From contig CM070723.1 in assembly GCA_036346275.1 (NCBI GenBank), positions 49,120,743 through 49,184,742 on the forward strand: DNA of 64,000 nucleotides, written 5' to 3'. Shown here piece by piece: positions 23,801 to 34,385 of this stretch. A program made the position numbers and the translations under genes. The notes beneath the pieces are model-generated. The model was given only the letters and a program-made list of their open reading frames with translations, was not told the origin of the DNA and searched no databases. Each line of letters begins with the position of its first letter. Position 1 is the stretch's first letter. The DNA comes from Otatea glauca (taxonomy: Eukaryota; Streptophyta; Magnoliopsida; Poales; Poaceae).

Positions 23801-24960
23801 GTGCCATGTGTGAGCATTACTGGAGGGGCCCTCTACAAGGGTTATGATATAAGGTTAAACCACTACAGTCGGGCAATGAGTCGTAATAATTCGTATCAAC
23901 CATAGTGTGTGAAAATGGCTAGAAAATGTTGTCCTATAAAGGTGTTTGATCTCCACACGGCGTAAGTAAGAAGTGTGAAGTTGGGATATGCCGGAAGCCC
24001 AGTGAGGGACACGGATAATAACCAGTGTTGGTTATTTGGCGCTATATTTAAAGCCATGAGATGAGTATCTCCGATTTTGAGAAGGAGATCAACTGGCTAC
24101 CCCAATGTCTTAGTACCACTTATCATGTTGTAGCACAATTGGTAGGTGGTTAGGGGATATGAGTACCGTTGATTTTGAGAAAAGGGTACAACTGACCATC
24201 CCATGTCTTAGTGCCATCGAATCAGTATAGAGTACAACTGGAAGGGGCCAGGGTTGGAGATCTAAATACCGGAATAGTGATAAACATTCTGGGTTCCTGA
24301 CTACGGCCGGATTCACTATGGGTAAAGTGATACAAAACCTGCGCAGGGTTAAAAATCATGAATTCATGCTTGTCTCCTGGATTGGAGGCTACGGAAGTTA
24401 AATCTGTCTCATATACGAGTGCTAGTAGCGATTTTGCAAATAAAAGTCGAAACACAGGATTTTCTTAATAAAACCTATTTTTGGTAATTGGTCTTGAGGT
24501 ATGGATTTGAGGAATGGAACCGGTGATGATTCCGGATTATAAAATTCATAAATGCATATTGATACTAATGCTTACTGAGTACACCTTTGTACTCACCCTT
24601 GTATATTCCCTTTTTTCTTAGATTCTGATTGCTATGGATGCTTCGATGAGGAGTGGATGGACGATCACCCACAAAACCAGGGTGATGAGGCGGAGGATGA
24701 CCCAGAGGACTGGGTGGAGTAGTAGCCCCTACAATAGAGGCTCTCGTTCTCTAGGGTATATTATAGTGTGTTTTGGAATGTAATAAATTCCTTTTAAGTA
24801 TCTAATTAGTGTTCTGCAACACTAAATCAGTGTATTAACTGATAAAACGTCGGACCCGCTCGATGTTTTGTTAACTAATGTGCCCAAATCAGTGTAATTA
24901 ACTCAAGATTAATGACAAGGTTATAGTCATTATCTGGGGTTAATTATGCGGGTCACCACA
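20849..24960 (+). mobile_element. Large solo LTR (about 4.1 kb including a nested insertion)
   Basis: It starts TGAAACAACCGAG and ends GCGGGTCACCACA, with the exact 5-bp duplication AATAT at 20844-20848 and 24961-24965. It contains no retroviral-type coding remnant. A GC-rich block at 22540-22940 and a purine-rich run at 23049-23115 resemble parts of other large Gypsy LTRs. The ACTGAGTACACCTTTGTACTCACCC phrase near 24575 has relatives in the other large LTRs here and suggests plus orientation. It interrupts a Copia relic. Confidence 0.7.
21971..22397 (+). mobile_element. Copia-type solo LTR (427 bp) nested in the large LTR
   Basis: It begins TGTTGAGCTAAAC and ends GGCTTCAACA, with target duplication AGTAT at 21966-21970 and 22398-22402. 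A GTTATAAATAAAG segment near 22202 may serve as TATA box or polyadenylation signal. There is no internal coding region. Confidence 0.8.
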
Positions 24961-26760
24961 AATATGACATACGTTTGAGTCTTCCATTCTTCGTGCTCCA
25001 ATACAGTAATCACAAAAATAAAGCATAGGTAATGATGTTGCGAGTAAATCTACTAGATTATCACAATGTTTAGTCTTCTAGACAGTTATTTCAATATTCT
25101 TTCCGAGATCATGAGAATAAAATAATTCTGGAGCAATATGCCTAACATTTTCTAATAGCCGCTATTTACTTACACAACACAAGCAATTATGGCGCCCCCT
25201 TACAGAGAACTGAGGTAAAGTCAGTTGTAATATTACAAATCTTCTGGATATAACTTATCAAGTCTCTTCATATAGGGCTAAATACTTTGCAACTATCATG
25301 AGTGGACTTTACATCCACTTAGGCTGTTCTGTAGAATTGTAAGAATTGGCTTATACGACTGCAAAGTAATATATAATCAGCTATGTTACTAGGATACTTA
25401 AGAAAACTAGCGTATCGGCATCGGATACGGTTGGATACCGTATCCTGTCCACATCGGTGAATTTCCTATTTTTTTTAAATAAAATAATTACTGATACTTG
25501 CCTAATACTTCCCTAATACCTCTCGACCATAATACCTCTACCAACTCAGAAGGAGATGCTAGAATCGTTTATTCCCATCCCGAGTGCCTTCTCGCTCCCT
25601 ACACCACCGCCCCTTCTCCCCTCTTCCCTTAGGCTCCCACGCCAACATTCCTCTCCCCCTGTATATAGTGCCTTGTGGCACTCCTCTCCTTGTTGGCATG
25701 ACGACGTCACTGGTCCTCATGTACGGTGAGTCCTCCTACTAGTACTCTTCTTCCCTCTTAACTGTGGAAGTGTGGTATGCTCCTAGGCAACTAGCGGTAG
25801 ACAAAAACTGGTGAGGGCAACATCGGTTAGGAGGCAAGATATATGACTGAGGCTGACAAGAATAGAAGCGCACAATGGTGGAGACGTTTGGGGCAGCAGT
25901 AGACTAGATGTCCTAAGCCTCTTGCTATGGCTGTTGGGCCTTCGAGATGATCTAGCCCATTTGCTTCTTCATTTTCTTTGTTATTGTCTCTTTTCTGTCT
26001 ATTTTGTGTATGATATATCATATCTAATGTATATTTCTCTATTATTTTATTTTTATTATATACATACACACGTATTATCGTACCTGTATTTTTGGAGAAA
26101 TGGCATATCGCAGTACTAGCGTATCGTGTATCCGTATCCGTATCGGCGTATCTGAGCATCCTATATAATCAGCCCAAGATTGGCACCTAGGGGATTAATC
26201 AAATAGCCGTTATCACAAATGCATTCTGTACCTTCTTGGTACCAGAGGATACTGCCGCTTCCACTACCTTCTTGGTAAAGATGCACTTTAAAAGTGCTTA
26301 TATAGTGCACTTCTGATCATATGGCTCCTCGTTTTATTCTCTCGAGTCTATATGGGTCTTTATCCACTTCTAGGAATAACATAGTCTTATTGAGTTATTC
26401 CTTCAAACAAAATGCCCACATTCTTCAGGCTAAGACTTGTTATTAAGTATGAGATTTATATATGTTGCGATTGTCTTTCCTTCTCATTAGGAATACTGAG
26501 TTTTTCAAAAATCTTTCAAATAGATTTTCAGAATCCTTTCATAGCATAATTTTCATTCGTGCCGTTTGCCCAAAATACTAAGTAGTGTAATATACTTTCA
26601 TGTATAGTAGGAGGGTACCGGTCTTCTACAATGACCTATGAACCATCGCTTTTCATCACAAAGCCTTTCTGTTTTTGAAGTCTTGTTTCGTGCAAAATCA
26701 AGTTATTTGGAGCTATGTTTGTTTCGCATTTCTTGCAACCTTGTATAATTTAGGTCTGTT
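24961..26760 (-). pseudogene. Decayed Copia pol relic, split by a 780-bp insertion
   Basis: The minus strand of 24961-25370 reads as broken RNase H (HIAPELFYSHDLG, CIGARRMEDSNV). 26174-26760 resembles the RT and linker of the Copia copy at 47-52 kb. Stops and indels are frequent. 25382-26161 is an insertion. Confidence 0.65.
25382..26161. mobile_element. 780-bp insertion flanked by a 12-bp direct repeat
   Basis: TATATAATCAGC occurs on both sides (25370-25381 and 26162-26173), and the Copia relic reads through if the interval is removed. Near both ends are GGATACGG/CCGTATCC-type repeats in opposite orientation. A GTATCGG-rich subterminal zone and a 9-12-bp duplication fit a MULE or hAT-like element. 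No transposase was seen. Confidence 0.6.
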
Positions 26761-26807
26761 CATTTTAACTGCAGCTCGGGCGTCACCTATCTACTTCCTC
26801 CAAATAG

Positions 26808-26906
26808 GAGATAGACGGTTCTGATTTGAAGGAAATGCTCCACGACATGAACAAGTGGATGACCAAGATTGAAAATTCTGGTTATGATGCTTCGCAAGAG
26901 GCTTAA
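26808..26906 (+). CDS. Possible orphan 3' terminal exon (32 codons)
   Basis: After a plausible acceptor (CCTCCAAATAG|GAG) the frame encodes 32 residues beginning EIDGSDLKEMLHDMNKW and ending GYDASQEA before TAA. Its acidic, amphipathic and helical character looks like real protein rather than random frame. I do not recognise the family. Upstream DNA is Copia relic, so the rest of the gene is absent or was displaced; the 300 bp downstream would be its 3' UTR. It could equally be a fragment carried in by a transposon. Confidence 0.35.
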   Translation, partial: EIDGSDLKEMLHDMNKWMTKIENSGYDASQEA

Positions 26907-27911
26907 ATGTTTTGGGGTAGTGCTTTCTGTAGGCATCGGAGGTCAAGTGCTCTACTATATAATGAATTAGGGAGGAGCTTCGCCAGTTCCATCTTAAATC
27001 TTGTGACTGAACAACTAAACATGTGGACTGTCATCTTGTTTTTGAGCCTGTAACGTTGCTCATTATGGTGAGCTTCCAAAACAAGGGGAGCAAAAAGCAC
27101 TTCTGATGCTGTCATCTTCGTTTTCAGACTTAAAAATCTCGATCTTATGTTGTCTTGCTTTCCCTTGAGCTGTGAGATCCATTTCTGATGTTGTGAACTT
27201 GAGATTTAGCTGTAACTGTTAATTCCATCATTCATCCCATCTTTAAAAATGGCCTCTGTGACGTGATTGTTTTGGCTGAACAACTCGACTTGCACAGCAG
27301 CCGGCCAGACAGTTTTGTGCGAACTGCTAGCTCCCTGCTTTGTCAAAAACTATGCAGGATGCAGATCGAAGCATGAAAAGTGCTGTTTCATGATAAAAGT
27401 GCTGTAAATGAATCCGCATGCATGCAAAACACTCTGGAAAGATAGGATATAGCTCCCAAAATACGCAAAGGAAAACGAAAAAGATTGTGTTCTACAGGTC
27501 TACTACACGTTTTAACATCACAATGTCATACAAGAACAGAACATACCCTAGGCATGAGTACATAGAGACCACCATACACAAATCAAAACATGTATGGATC
27601 AACAACACCGCTCACTGTACAGACTGACAGGCTATATGGCCTAAACAACGAAGAAATCACTACGGTCAGTCATACCCGGTAGCAAGAAGCAATCGCTAGT
27701 CAGTCAGATACAATCCCAGTCTCCCTCCAACAACAGCACCACGGATGCCAATGGTTTTCACGGAAGTCATCATGGCAAGGAGTTCAGCGGACATGAAAAG
27801 GCCAAGACGCAGAACCATTGCTGATGCAGTAGAACTCAACGGATAGACGCTGCAGACTGAGGTATGACAAACATGACAAAAGTGACAGCAATGTGATACA
27901 ATGAGATGGAA
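26907..27911. other. Intergenic DNA and probable HSF 3' UTR
   Basis: No coding potential. The part adjacent to 27911 is the likely 3' UTR of the minus-strand HSF gene. Confidence 0.4.
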
Positions 27912-30275
27912 CTATTTTCTGGAAGCTGGGCTATTAGAGTTGAGGTGGCCCATCTTCTCGGACAACACATTCATATCGTCCTCAATAACGGGGTTGTCAT
28001 TCTCCTCACCAAGTCCTTCGATCAGCAGCTCCTCCCAGAAATCATCATTTAACTCCCCCTGGGGTCTGTTTTGCTGCTGGTCAGAGGTACCAAGATCAAA
28101 TTCCTGTGCCTCCATTACATCTTTAGCATCCATAGCTGAACTTTCGAGATCAGATGGAATCCCATCAGCAAGAAATTCCACTGACTCCTGGGGATCAAAC
28201 AGAATTGGTGATTCTTGCTCTAGGCTGCTACTAGCCCCCATGTCATTAACTTCAGGTCCCTGGTCAATACGACGCCTTCTTTTCTTTGAAATAGCATCTT
28301 GGAGCTCCTTTCTCATCTCATTCTGGGAAATCAGTTGCTTTAAGAATTCAGGATTCCGCATGACACGTGCCAAGAATGCCATCATCTGCTGTTGCTTCTG
28401 CTCGGTCCCTTCTAGCCTATCCTCCATGGCTTTAAGATGAGCCTTTGTGTTTTGCTGCTCCTGCCTTAGCTTAACCACTTCTGCCATCAAAAGTTGCTTG
28501 TCTCTCTTCAGCCGGTCAATCTCTGTATCATAGCCAAAGTGCCCCACCTCAAGGTAAGGGCCAAGAGATTGCTGATTTAGAGCATTTTGAGCATGAGGCT
28601 TTCGACGCCTTATGTTTTTGAGAAGGTGCCTCTGTCCACGTAGAAAACCCTCGTTAGCAAATTCCCACCGATCAGGATCCACCTTTCTGAAACCCTGCAC
28701 AAGCCAACAACCAACACATCTGGGAAAGATTAATTTCAAGAGACTTCTAGTGCAAGTATGCAACAACATGTGACTGGTCTCTTGCCAGGAAAAAAATTAT
28801 GTTTACATTTTACTTCCTTTTTTCATCACAAGAGTACCGACAAAAATGAACTACACAAAATATATCCTATGTAGGATGTGTTTCAGTTCACTTTGCATGG
28901 TTTCAGTTTGTGTGGTTTTCAGTTCTTTCTTCAGTTTATTGAACAACTTTCAGCTCCAATCTTCGTCCTTTTTCTATTGTTTTGAGGTGAAATTAGAAAA
29001 ACCAGTCATTTGCTATCTCAATCCAAAGCAAACAAGTGGACAATCAACTCTTATAGAAGGATGAAAGATCTTGAATAAGAAAAATATTGGCTTTATTCAA
29101 GAAATATAGCCTTTATTCAGAGGAAAAATGCCAAATAAAAAATAAAAGGGGAATGCACAGCACAACGCTTATATGAACTTAAGCAGTTGACAGTGACATA
29201 TGACCTAAGATGTCACTATGCACATGCTCTCGAAAAGGTCCAAAGAATGGGGACACAATAGAAACATATTCCAGCAGCTATTAATTCGGGAAAAGGGAGC
29301 CCTAACATGAAGACATGAAGTACAGCACATGTAGGACAATGTTGCAGTTAACTGTCTTGAGAAAAATGATCTTCAAAAATTGTAATATTGGCAGGGTAAA
29401 TATAAATGTATGCAAAACACACACCATTAACATTTCTCTTCATGAAAACATGAGCAATAGTTCCTTGGGACACTAGTTCGAGAGAACAATTGAAAAACCA
29501 ATTTTTAGTTTTATCCAGCAGATCTAACCTTAACTGTTATTCAACTGACGTTTGTGCATTTGTTGCTTTGTTATTCAACTAAAGCTTGCCAGTCTGGGAT
29601 TTGTATGCCAAAAACATGAATAGGACACATACTGTTCCTATGCAATAATACCATCAGACATCAGTGTTCTGAAGAACAAAATGCCCCTATCACCAAAAAA
29701 CAAGAGATGAGACTATTCAACCAGAGTAGTTAAGAATGTTTAGCAATCTTCAACGCCTAATTAATTATCTTTGCTGTACTTTTATTGACCAAATATGGCA
29801 AGAAAATCTCGATGGTTACACCGACTTCTAAGGTAACAGTCAACAGCATTGCATCACGGAGCTTCAAGAAACAGGCAACATCGGCCACATTGGTCGCTCT
29901 TAGCATGCTAAATACAGGAACTGAGCTGCATTGCAACGGGGAAAGGCGCTGGCTTACGTATGTGTTGAGCTGCCTGACGAAGCTGGAGAAGTTGCTGTGC
30001 TTGAAGTACCTCGGCAGCAGCACGGTGGCGAACGCGTGGGGATCCCACACCACGAAGCTATTGTTCGCGGAGCTCCACGACAGGATGCCGTCGGTGGTCG
30101 GGTCGTCGACCATGTCGTAGGTCTTGGTCAGGAACGGCGGCGGCCCGGCGTCGTGCAGCCCCTCCATCGGCCTCGGGAGGGCGGCGGAGGCGCTGGCCGG
30201 TCCATCCCCCACACTGGACAACCCTCCTCCCCCTCCATGGCCCTCCTCCTTCACCGGATTCAGCATTGGGTCCAT
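27912..30275 (-). CDS. HSFA2: Heat shock transcription factor, class A2
   Basis: Two exons, 30275-29958 and 28694-27912, joined across a 1263-bp GT-AG intron, encode 366 residues. The DNA-binding domain spans about 46-138 (PPPFLTKTYDMVDDP, FSSFVRQLNTY, GFRKVDPDRWEF). The single intron falls after NTY at residue 106, the position conserved in plant HSFs. The HR-A/B oligomerisation coiled coil covers about 160-225. A nuclear localisation signal SKKRRRR is at 242-248, an aromatic/acidic AHA activation motif DDFWEELLIEG at 323-333, and a leucine-rich export signal MNVLSEKMGHL near the end. That combination defines class A2, the main heat-induced activators. The frame is intact. In rice, as I recall, OsHsfA2b lies near ELIP genes on chromosome 7, which supports an A2b-type orthologue; this needs a tree. 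Confidence 0.94.
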
Positions 30276-30842
30276 AGACGAAGAATCACACCAAACACTC
30301 CACCCAGAAGCTCTGACGCCGGCAGTGGCCACAGCAAGCTCCCTAGCAAGCCAAGAACTGAACAAGAAGCTGCCCTCTTATGCAGGAAACGCCAGAAACG
30401 CACAGCTTTGGCGCGACAAGAAGGTAGGTAGCATGGGCACAGGAAGAAGAAGATAAGGGCCGCAATCCAGCTAGGAACACCTCACCATCACGCCCACCCG
30501 CAAGTACACGGAAAAGCAGCTGAGCCGAGGCCGAGAGATCGTTGGGGACCAGCGCGAAAGGAACCACCAAGACCTGAACCCACACCACACTACCACAGCA
30601 GTATCTCGCAGGCAGCGAGCGCAGGAAGGCTAGTAAATTCCTTGGAACCCGATACCAACACCAAGAAGTGGGCAAGACGAAGCGGGGAGGCTGGAATTTG
30701 GGGGGATTTGAGCGGAAAGGCGGGAGCTTTGGGCGGGAGCTCGCACCGGGACGGGATCTCGGTGGCTGGAGCGGCCGAGAGAGTGGGGGAGGCTGGCTAC
30801 TTGGCTCTTGAGGGGCGGGTAGGGGTGGCTATTTTGGGAAAG
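30276..30842 (-). promoter_or_regulatory. HSF 5' leader and proximal promoter
   Basis: GC-rich upstream DNA without a clear TATA box near the start codon. Much of it is probably 5' UTR. It is open on several frames, which reflects composition. Confidence 0.4.
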
Positions 30843-30855
30843 GAAGATTCTGGAA
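30843..30855. promoter_or_regulatory. Perfect three-unit heat shock element
   Basis: GAAGATTCTGGAA matches GAA-nn-TTC-nn-GAA exactly, about 570 bp upstream of the HSF start codon. HSFs bind such alternating units as trimers, so heat induction or autoregulation of this gene is likely. Confidence 0.7.
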
Positions 30856-30973
30856 GGCGAGGTGAGCGTGGGGTTGGAGACTTGGAGGAGAGCGGCAGCG
30901 GCGGGGACCGGTCGTGGGGGAGAGATGATCGGCGATTCGGCGGTGACCGGTGAGGGTGGGGTATACGTGTCAA

Positions 30974-30979
30974 CACGTG
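30974..30979. promoter_or_regulatory. G-box in the HSF upstream region
   Basis: CACGTG within CAACACGTGGGC, about 120 bp further upstream than the heat shock element. It could bind bZIP or bHLH factors. Confidence 0.35.
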
Positions 30980-31064
30980 GGCCTGCGTCGGGGCCTCTGA
31001 TGGGCCTCCGGTGACATGTGTCGCCGCTCCTGCTCGCCGAAGCCAGCGCACCGCCGCGCCTATT

Positions 31065-33010
31065 CAGTAATCAATGCTTCAGTTGACTTAGCTTTTAATA
31101 ATAAATTGGTTATCGTAGATGAGTTTTAACTTCAACCAATAATATAGTACAGTACCTGTACTAACGCTACGACGGTAGTACATCTGTTTATCAATTAAAT
31201 GAGAAGATAAGTATGAATACGACACTTAATAATAAAAGAGAAATTTAGAATTTTAAATGAATTTAGAAAGAAAACGGAACTAAATGGAGGTCGAATGGTA
31301 AAACGGGCTCCCAAAAGATTTTAAATCAAGAAAGAGAAAGGAAAAGAATTTTTCGATTTTAGATTTTTTGTAGCTTCCACAGAGAGCACGTGCGGCTCTC
31401 TGGCTTGGCCAACGCAAGGGGACGGAAGGCCGGGGTGGCGGTCGGTCGCAGATGGTCAAGATTGGTGGCGAGATCCGAGACCGGCGCTGCTGAGGGAGTC
31501 ACGGTTGCGGTGAATTTCGTCGGGAAAGATGACGGTGATGGCTTGGGTTACCTCCAAAATCCGCGATCTTTACAAGAGGGAGCACTTGGGGATTTACGCA
31601 ATGTGATAGGGTGGAGGAGAACTCGCTTTATAGACTCGAAACAAGCATATTTATGGAAACCATAATTTGGAATCAAATCAGATTGGGAGGAAATTTTGGC
31701 AATAGAGCACGAAATTTGGGGAATTAACACCATAGATGGAAAGAGGAGATTTGGTGCGGGATTGATGGAGCTTTGGAGCTTCTTTCTTGCTTTAATGGAG
31801 GGAGGGAAGAGAAGAAGCTTCTCTGATCTGGGCTGCATCTAGAAGAAGCTATAGGTGAGTTGCCTTCATTTTTTTAAATATATAAGGATTTTTGAAAAGA
31901 TAGCACATTAGGTTAAAAAGTTTTAGAAAAATTCTCAAAAAAACTTTCAATTATTTTGTACTTAATAAAATTATTTCAAAAAAATTTAAATTATAAATTT
32001 GCCGAGGCACGGCGGCCGTGAGGTCGCTGACCAGCAACCTCGCCGCGTCGGCAAAGCTACCGATGGCGACCGTGGAGCCATTGCAGATTTGCGTTCTCCC
32101 GCCATGTTGCCCGTCTCGGTTTCCTTTTCCCAAAGACGTAATGTATGGTCCTTTCCTTTTCCGGGACATTTGTTTCCTTTTCCTTGATTCCAAGACGTTT
32201 GTTTCCTTTTCCTTGTTGATCTTTGGAGGTGAGGAAGGTGCATTGTGGGCCACGAGGATGATTTGGAAAAATATGGAAAAATAAACTACGCTCGCCGACA
32301 TTTGGATCCGCAAGGAAAAAAGATAAAAATTAAGCGATGCTTTCGCCACACGTTCCGCGAGAAAAATTGAAAAAATAACCAAGACTCACTGACCGTTGGT
32401 TCCTTAGATAAAAATAAAAACAAAATTCAACGCTCTCCGTATTTGAAATTAGGCTCTATGGGGCTAGATCCGTAAAAAAGTCTCGAGAAGGGTCATATTA
32501 GGAAAAAAATACGATCACAATGCCAAGACAATAAAAAATTCAAGTCTTGTTTCCTTGCATGTGGATCCTCCCTATTTATTTCCTTGTTTGATTCACCCTC
32601 CTTCCAAATATGTAGTACGTACAATTTTGGCCAGTAAAAAATTTAAGTCTGGTTTCCTTGCATACGGATCCTCCTTATTTATTTCCTTGTTTGATTCGCT
32701 CTCCTTCCAAATATGCAGGTGGGGAGTGCATTTGTGGGCCACAGGATGATTAGACACACTAAATAATGGCCATCGGATGTGGGTGAGTAAAGCGAGAAAG
32801 ATCCGAGACGCGTTCATTTTGATGAATGCAAGTTTACGGGACGTTTCTTTGGGTGCACGAACATTGGGCCATCTCTAATGAGGTGCATTATTTAGGGTGG
32901 ACGTAGGAAAAACTGCTTAGGTGCATTATAAAGGGGTATAGATTGGGAAATTGATGCACACCTCCTGCGGTTGGAAAGAATTATTGAGACGTGTAGAGAT
33001 TTTAATAGGA
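31065..33010. other. Non-genic region, partly LTR-like
   Basis: No host gene was recognised. The segment 31380-31860 has the mixed GC-rich character and minus-strand TATAAAG motif of a Gypsy LTR leader, but no ends or target duplication could be set. Confidence 0.35.
32532..32718 (+). repeat. Two tandem copies of a 103-bp unit
   Basis: TAAAAAATTCAAGTCTTG (from 32532) recurs as TAAAAAATTTAAGTCTGG (from 32635), and the following TTTCCTTGCAT...TCCTTCCAAATATG segment is repeated with few changes. It ends near 32718. Confidence 0.75.
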
Positions 33011-33255
33011 AGTAGGTTATTTCGGTAATACCTTTTAAAAGAGGGGAAAAAGTACCATCACCATTGTAAGATTTTTTAGAAATCGCAAAAGTTTAATCAT
33101 AATTCGTTTTTTTATGGTAGCTCTGACAGTATTTTTATTTTTTGCTACCATAAATAAATCGAATCATGATTAAACTTTTGCGATTTCTAAAAAATCTTAC
33201 AATGGTGATGGTACTTGTCCCCCTCTTTTAAAAGGTATTACCGAAATAACCTACT
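33011..33255. mobile_element. Foldback element with 111-bp inverted arms
   Basis: Arms 33011-33121 and 33144-33255 are near-perfect inverted repeats around a 22-bp loop. The arms begin AGTAGGTTATTTCGG and meet at ATGGTAGC/GCTACCAT. Only a few mismatches are seen, for example GGGGAAAAAG against GGGGGACAAG. The short size and long arms fit a MITE. The transcript would form a long hairpin. Confidence 0.8.
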
Positions 33256-33880
33256 TATTTTTTGGAAATAATGTACCGTAGAAATATCATTTAATAGATA
33301 TAGATACTGATCGTTGCTGCGGACGATCCCTGAATTTTAACAGAGGGGCGATACCTGTATCTTAACAGAGTAAAATTGCCTTTAAAAAACTTAGAAAGTA
33401 AATAAAAATTAAAATATTATCAGTTTTAATGATTTTTTTTTAAAAAATATATATTTTTGGATTTTTTTTGGGAAAATATTTTTTGGCAACAATCTATCGT
33501 AGAAATTTCATTTTAGAAGTCTTAAGAAAAAAATATTTGCAAAAAAAAAAAGTAAAATAAAAATTATTTTCTACTTTTTCCTTAAGAAAACAAAAAAATA
33601 TTTTGGAAAAATAAAAAATAAAAACTCTTTTCTACTTTTTCCCCGAAAATGGAAAACATTGTTCATTTAGCTGCTAGCTATAGTGTTCCCAGAAAAATCT
33701 AGCTGCAGCGGGACTCGTAGCCTAGACCAGCTGCTAGTAAGCTCGTGTTGTAACCACTGAGAACCGGAGGCGGTTGTGATACATGAGGAGTAACAAAGAT
33801 ATGAGTCTATGGTGAAGGTACTGCAGAATCTGCAGTAAAAAAGCGATGTGTGTCGGGAAGCCGGGAGGCGCGCCGTACGT
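33256..33880. other. AT-rich low-complexity DNA
   Basis: Runs of A and T with AAAATATTTT motifs around 33390-33660; no gene or element ends recognised. Confidence 0.4.
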
Positions 33881-34165
33881 CAACGAGATTATAGATATAT
33901 ATAGATACCTCACATAATAGATGAACTCAAGATATAGAGGATTTTATTTCTCTCTTTATTGATTATAGATTGATTCTATTGTATAATGGGGTACTATATT
34001 TATACCCAAAACCCCTTCAAAGTAGTTACAGAATTTGCCCACCAAAACCAAGAGGTCGGTTATATCTTAACACTCCTCTTAGACGAATATCGTGTAATGC
34101 ATACGCCTCATTAAAAACTCATCCTAAAAATCCAGTGGACAAAAGATGGAGAAAAGAATACATTA
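33881..34165 (-). mobile_element. 3' end of a Copia element: trailer, polypurine tract and LTR
   Basis: On the minus strand, CTAAGAGGAG (about 34073-34083) is followed at 34072 by TGTTAAGATATAACC, a typical Copia polypurine tract and LTR start. The LTR continues toward about 33881 with a TATAAATA-like motif. The rest of the element is missing; the LTR's far end is uncertain. Confidence 0.55.
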
Positions 34166-34170
34166 CACCC

Positions 34171-34344
34171 GCTCCTCACTGGTAGTATGGAACATGAGGT
34201 TGACCCAAGAGATGCCCTTCTTGTTGTAGAAGTTGTGTTGGTGTTTAAACAGAAAAGTCGTGTTCTGGATGTTTAGAATTAAAACGCCCATTCCTCCTTT
34301 GTTTTTCAGAGCACAGACCTTGTTCCATACTACCAGTGAGGAGC
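34171..34344. repeat. Perfect 23-bp inverted repeat around the LINE tail
   Basis: 34171-34193 (GCTCCTCACTGGTAGTATGG plus AAC) and 34322-34344 are exact reverse complements separated by 128 bp. The distal arm sits at the junction with the Copia LTR fragment. Confidence 0.85.
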
Positions 34345-34385
34345 TTCGTTTTTGTAGGTCTTCTAATCTCCTCCATAAACAGTGT
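34171..34385 (-). pseudogene. LINE ORF2 C-terminal fragment
   Basis: The minus-strand frame reads CLWRRLEDLQKRSSSL and VCALKNKGGMGVLILN, matching the region after RT in plant L1-type LINEs. It is the continuation of the frame at 38600-40920 across the inserted LTR (KH|CLWRRLEDL). It ends at a 23-bp inverted repeat. Confidence 0.7.
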
